From: Paraburkholderia lycopersici
GTDB taxonomy: Bacteria; Pseudomonadota; Gammaproteobacteria; Burkholderiales; Burkholderiaceae
Length of the DNA: 64,000 nucleotides
NCBI RefSeq assembly: GCF_900096975.1
Contig: NZ_FMYQ01000011.1
Coordinates: 124,001-188,000 of the forward strand
Reading direction: 5' to 3'
Part shown: positions 60,765 to 64,000 of the stretch, one piece after another
How the letters are laid out: each line of letters starts with the position of its first letter
Position numbering within the stretch: the stretch's first letter is position 1
Translations under genes and position numbers: made by a program
Notes under the pieces: generated by a model
The model's input: the letters and a program-made list of their open reading frames with translations, nothing else
The model's database searches: none
What the model was told of the DNA's origin: nothing

Positions 60765-60792
60765 GCGGCGCGGACTGCGGCATCCGCGCCGC
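60765..60792 (+). other. perfect intercistronic hairpin after hsp20-2
   Basis: GCGGCGCGGA pairs fully with TCCGCGCCGC across an 8-nt loop, between hsp20-2 and the next small gene. There is no T-run. It may be an attenuator or protect the 3' end of the hsp20 message while lowering expression of the genes after it. Confidence 0.5.
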
Positions 60793-60816
60793 ATCACCAG
60801 TCATGCGGAGGAAACC

Positions 60817-61098
60817 ATGGACGACGCACGAAGCGAAAGCTGGAAGGGTTTCGCGATCGAGACGCTCGTGTTTCCGGTGCGGCACTGCGCGCTGCCTGCG
60901 CTGGCCCTGCAGACATACATGGCCGTCGTGCGCATCCGGCGCGCAGACCAGACCCTCGCGGGCTGGCATCTTCCGCGCTACGCCCAGCGATGGGCCAGCG
61001 CCGACGAGGCGCACCGGGAAACGGTCGAGTACGCCATACGCGCCATCAACACGGGTTGTTTCGATAACACGGAACCGCCGACAGGTGTGGCCGCATGA
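60817..61098 (+). CDS. small hypothetical protein of hsp20 operon
   Basis: 93-aa protein, supported by a strong GGAGG six nt before the ATG and by its place 80 bp after hsp20-2. No family is recognised. It is hydrophilic with Trp/Tyr-rich segments (GWHLPRYAQRW) and two Cys. No signal or membrane segment. Confidence 0.7.
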   Translation: MDDARSESWKGFAIETLVFPVRHCALPALALQTYMAVVRIRRADQTLAGWHLPRYAQRWASADEAHRETVEYAIRAINTGCFDNTEPPTGVAA

Positions 61099-61203
61099 CG
61101 GTGCGCCGATGCGCGGTGCCTCGGCCCATGTGTGGCCTGCACCACGCGACGTTCTTCTGCGCTGCGCCCCGGCTCGCGGTTCCATTGCTGACAGGAGGGG
61201 GAA

Positions 61204-61512
61204 ATGCTCAGCCCGCACGAATTTGCAACGCTGATGCTGGTCCGCCAGGCACCGGACCAGCTCGACATGAATCGCGCCGAACTCGACGCGCTGCTCGAGC
61301 GCCAGCTGGTCATGCTGGAGCATTGCACGGCAGGCGGGCGCCGCGCGCACCTGACGGACAAGGGCCGATCGTTCCTCGATGCGCTCCATCCTGATGGCGC
61401 GTTGCGTCGGGCCGTAACGCGCGCGGCAAAGCGGGGCGCAGACGGGCGCGGTACGCCCGCTGCGCCGGGCGACAATACGACGGACATCGAGGTGTCGGGA
61501 AACGCCGGCTGA
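61204..61512 (+). CDS. small hypothetical protein, winged-helix-like
   Basis: 102-aa protein with a strong AGGAGGGG upstream. The N-terminal 60 residues resemble a small winged helix: NRAELDALLERQLVML and GRRAHLTDKGRSFLDAL as a wing and last helix. The C-terminal 40 residues look disordered. Possibly a regulator or nucleic-acid-binding protein of the heat-shock operon; function unknown. Confidence 0.65.
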   Translation: MLSPHEFATLMLVRQAPDQLDMNRAELDALLERQLVMLEHCTAGGRRAHLTDKGRSFLDALHPDGALRRAVTRAAKRGADGRGTPAAPGDNTTDIEVSGNAG

Positions 61513-61761
61513 ATGGCCCCCGATCGCAACGATGGAACCGTCTTCGTTGCCCGGCGCCAGAGGTGCGCTGTCGGCGGCGCACAACCGCTGACGCCGCGAT
61601 GCCGGCAAGCCAGCGTCGTCGCGGTATGGGATCAGTCAGGCCGTGGGGCCTGCCGTGCGCAACGCGCAATGCTGCGGCGAACGCCGGCCCGCACCTCGCC
61701 AGGGAAACGACTGCATTCCCGCATCGACTGCATCCACTGCGCACCCGTGCGCCCGGCGGGT

Positions 61762-63321
61762 TCAGCCTGCCGGATTCTCGTCTTCCCGCGACGGCGCACT
61801 TGCGGCGGGCGCGCCCAGAATGCTGACCTGAAAGACCGGCGTGGCCGCGAGCGATTCGAGGTCTGGATCTTCCGGGTAGCCCAGCAGCAGCGGCAGGACG
61901 ACCGAGCCGCCAATCACGGCGCGGCGGCTGTTGTCGGCGGGGCGCAGGCCCCATACGTCCTGGTACACGAGCGGCACCGTCTTGCCGTCGCGCTCGGTGG
62001 TGCCGAGGTAGAGCATTACGTGGCCGCCGATGTAGATCAGCGTGCGCATGGGCGCGCCGTGCTGCACGAGCCAGTCGAGCCGCGCGGCAGGCGTCGAAGC
62101 CGACAGGTCGGTCATGGCCCCGGCGCTCATCTGCGTGGACGAATGGCGCGGCAGCCACACGCCGAACGCGGCGAAAATGCTTTGCAGCTCGGCCGAGCAG
62201 TCGTTGTCGAAGTTCGTGTTGCCCCAGCCGTACGGGCGGCCGATCAGCGCCTTCACCAACTGCGCGAGATGGCGCGGCGTGGCCGCGAGCGGCGCGGCAA
62301 CAATTTGGGTCGAATCGAATGGGGCCGAGCGGATCGCCGCGCGGCCCTCGATGTCGCGCGCGGGCACGAGGACCTCGTGCGCGGACCGCAGCGGCAACAG
62401 CGTGCCCGCCGGCGCTTCGAAGCGGAACACGCCGTCATCGTCGCGCAGCGCGGCGGAGGCGGCCACGACGACACCGAGCGACTGCCGCGCGGCCGCGCGC
62501 CACGCCAAAACGAAGGCGTCGTCCACGCTCGCCACGCCTTCGCTGCGCACCCAGCCCTGCACGTCCGGTGTCTGCACGTAGCGCCACGCGCCGTCTGCGC
62601 TCGTGCCGAGCACGTATAGCGGCGTGCCGGGCCGCACGGCGCTGACCTGCAGGTTGTCGAACGGATAGCCTTCGCCCGCAATGCGGTGCGAGTAAAACGA
62701 GGGATCGAGCGTCGGCAACTCGCGCACGAGCAGCGCCGTCGTCGCGATCGCGCGGCGTGTGGCGTCGAAGCCGCCCGCCTGTTCGAACTGGTTCACGTCG
62801 GCGTTACGCTCGATGGCGTCGATCCATGCCTGCGTATGCGGCCGGAAATTCATGCCGTAGCCGATGCGGCGCGGCGCTTTGCCGGTGTTGTCGAAGAGCG
62901 CGAGGCGGCGCGTTTGCAACGCCGCGATGTCGCTGCCGCCGTCACGATAAACGCGCTGCTCGACGAAGGCGCGGTTCCATGGCGAAGGGTCGTTCGGAGC
63001 ATCGCCGAAGTAGCGCGCGACGAGCGCGTCGAATTGCGCGCGCTGGACTTCGGGGGAAAGGAACGGCGTGTCGTAAGCGGAGCTGGCCGGATCGATCCAG
63101 TGATCGACGTTCTGGTCGTAGCGCGCGATCGGAAACAGCGTGACGGTGTCGGGCGGGAGCGCGTGCGCGGCTTGCGTCTGTGCGGTCTGTGCAGTCGTTG
63201 CGGTGGGCCCGTTCGCGCAGCCGGGCAGCGCGCAGGCGGCAAGCGCCAGTGCGAGAAGGCGGCTGCGCGGCGCGCGGGCGAGACCGGAAAAGCGGGCGGA
63301 AAAATCGGGAGCGGAGCGCAT
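61762..63321 (-). CDS. SH3-domain NlpC/P60-type lipoprotein hydrolase
   Basis: 519 aa. Signal peptide with a lipobox ALPGC near residue 35 (lipidated Cys). The middle part has SH3b-type segments (around QVSAVRPGTPLYVLG and WRYVQTPDVQGWV) and the C-terminal NlpC/P60 peptidase has the nucleophile Cys in FDNDCSAELQ and the His in YIGGHVMLYLG. Such proteins cleave peptidoglycan stem peptides. No partner genes nearby; convergent with the hsp20 operon. Confidence 0.88.
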   Translation of the reverse strand: MRSAPDFSARFSGLARAPRSRLLALALAACALPGCANGPTATTAQTAQTQAAHALPPDTVTLFPIARYDQNVDHWIDPASSAYDTPFLSPEVQRAQFDALVARYFGDAPNDPSPWNRAFVEQRVYRDGGSDIAALQTRRLALFDNTGKAPRRIGYGMNFRPHTQAWIDAIERNADVNQFEQAGGFDATRRAIATTALLVRELPTLDPSFYSHRIAGEGYPFDNLQVSAVRPGTPLYVLGTSADGAWRYVQTPDVQGWVRSEGVASVDDAFVLAWRAAARQSLGVVVAASAALRDDDGVFRFEAPAGTLLPLRSAHEVLVPARDIEGRAAIRSAPFDSTQIVAAPLAATPRHLAQLVKALIGRPYGWGNTNFDNDCSAELQSIFAAFGVWLPRHSSTQMSAGAMTDLSASTPAARLDWLVQHGAPMRTLIYIGGHVMLYLGTTERDGKTVPLVYQDVWGLRPADNSRRAVIGGSVVLPLLLGYPEDPDLESLAATPVFQVSILGAPAASAPSREDENPAG

Positions 63322-63396
63322 GAGCGAGGCGGGCGAATCGACAACCCGTGGATGATACAGGACCCGCCGCCCGTGCCGCCCCGCGCAGTCACGCGA

Positions 63397-64000
63397 TCAT
63401 TGCTCGATCTGCCGGTTCCAGCGCGAATCCCACTGCGCGCGGTGTTCGTTGATCACGTCCCAGTCCACCACCGTGACTTTCTTCACGAGCTGGTCGAGGT
63501 TGCCGAGGCTCTTTTGCATGTCGGGCGGCATGGTCGCATTCTGGTTGGTCGGAATCTGCTTGCCGGCGGAGGCCGCCTTGCTCTGCGCGGGCGCGGACAG
63601 CAGGAACTGCGCGAGCTTTTGCGCGAGCTGCGGGTCGGGATTGTTCTTCACGACGCACAGGTCGACGAGCAGCAGCACGGCGCCTTCCTTCGGGTTCGCG
63701 TAGGCCACGGGCAGGCCCTTGTCCTTGAGATCGCCGACTGCCGTGGGCGTGAGCGGGAAGATGCCGGCCTCGCCCGTCTGGATCATTTCCGAGAGCTTGG
63801 CCGAGTTCGGAATGTATTCGACGACGTTCGGCCCCACCGTGCTCGCCCATTTCGTGAAGCCCGGCTCGACGTTGCTCTCGCTGCCGCCCATCAAGCGGTT
63901 GATGGCGAGAAAGCCGTGCAGCCCGAAGGTGCTGCTCGACGCCGACTGGAACACCACCTTGCCCTTGTACCGGGGATTGGCGAAATCGAGCCACGAGGTG
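63397..64000 (-). CDS. ABC transporter substrate-binding protein, 3' part (runs off window)
   Basis: At least 201 C-terminal codons, open to the window end; the start lies beyond 64000. The visible part (WLDFANPRYKGKVVFQSAS, TPTAVGDLKDKGLPVAYANP, LCVVKNNPDPQLAQKLAQFLLS) fits iron(III)-, phosphonate- or polyamine-type binding proteins of the AfuA/PotD class. Substrate cannot be assigned from this part. Confidence 0.85.
   Translation of the reverse strand, partial: TSWLDFANPRYKGKVVFQSASSSTFGLHGFLAINRLMGGSESNVEPGFTKWASTVGPNVVEYIPNSAKLSEMIQTGEAGIFPLTPTAVGDLKDKGLPVAYANPKEGAVLLLVDLCVVKNNPDPQLAQKLAQFLLSAPAQSKAASAGKQIPTNQNATMPPDMQKSLGNLDQLVKKVTVVDWDVINEHRAQWDSRWNRQIEQ

Overview
The window is GC-rich DNA with dense, tightly overlapping operons. 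Protein styles point to a Burkholderiales bacterium, most likely Paraburkholderia, Caballeronia or Burkholderia: a Gram-negative type-4 porin, LIV and nitrate/sulfonate-type ABC systems, LLM flavin monooxygenases, and a TbuT/tmo-type toluene monooxygenase locus. No rRNA, tRNA, CRISPR array or intact insertion sequence was seen. The content is accessory catabolism and transport.

Layout. (1) 55-1411: a Bax-inhibitor-1 membrane protein and a secreted unknown protein, with a perfect FNR/Anr-type box upstream. (2) 1824-8376: a complete six-gene toluene monooxygenase operon (tmoABCDEF order, equal to tbuA1UBVA2C), followed on the same strand by its XylR/TbuT-type sigma-54 activator. A -24/-12 promoter and a distal palindromic activator site lie upstream of tmoA. 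(3) 9423-20830: an eleven-gene run on the minus strand with four-base overlaps. It encodes a GntR/UTRA regulator, an AprA-like flavoprotein, an AprB-like 2x[4Fe-4S] ferredoxin, two full nitrate/sulfonate/taurine-type ABC transporters, a HEAT-repeat protein, a DUF971 protein and an allophanate-hydrolase-like amidase. I do not recognise this as a described pathway and consider it the best candidate for a new system. (4) 21269-37326: a tetritol/polyol locus. It contains eryD, eryA, eryB, eryC, dhaK, dhaL, a DUF2291 protein, a sugar ABC transporter, a tpiA-type eryH and an rpiB-type eryI. A second polyol kinase and GlpD-like dehydrogenase pair is divergent from eryD. The ery genes would take up erythritol and convert it to D-erythrose 4-phosphate.

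(5) 37386-37625: a frameshifted remnant of dinB (DNA polymerase IV). (6) 37683-56021: a second unassigned catabolic region. It has a MocR-like regulator lacking the PLP lysine, OsmC, three LLM flavin monooxygenases, an MFS transporter, aspartate dehydrogenase-like, ArsR and peroxiredoxin genes, a DapA-family aldolase, a GlcG/HbpS protein, an enoyl-CoA hydratase-like protein, a five-gene LIV-type ABC transporter, a porin and a second peroxiredoxin. It ends in a strong hairpin terminator. (7) 56200-59453: cysK, a FadL-type outer membrane channel and a divergent BigR/SqrR-like ArsR regulator. (8) 59843-61512: two Hsp20 genes and two small unknown genes behind a candidate heat-shock promoter. (9) 61762-64000: an SH3/NlpC lipoprotein and the 3' part of a periplasmic binding protein gene that runs off the window.

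Start codons were chosen from ribosome-binding sites, overlaps and family length. Functions rest on recognised family motifs, not on database searches.
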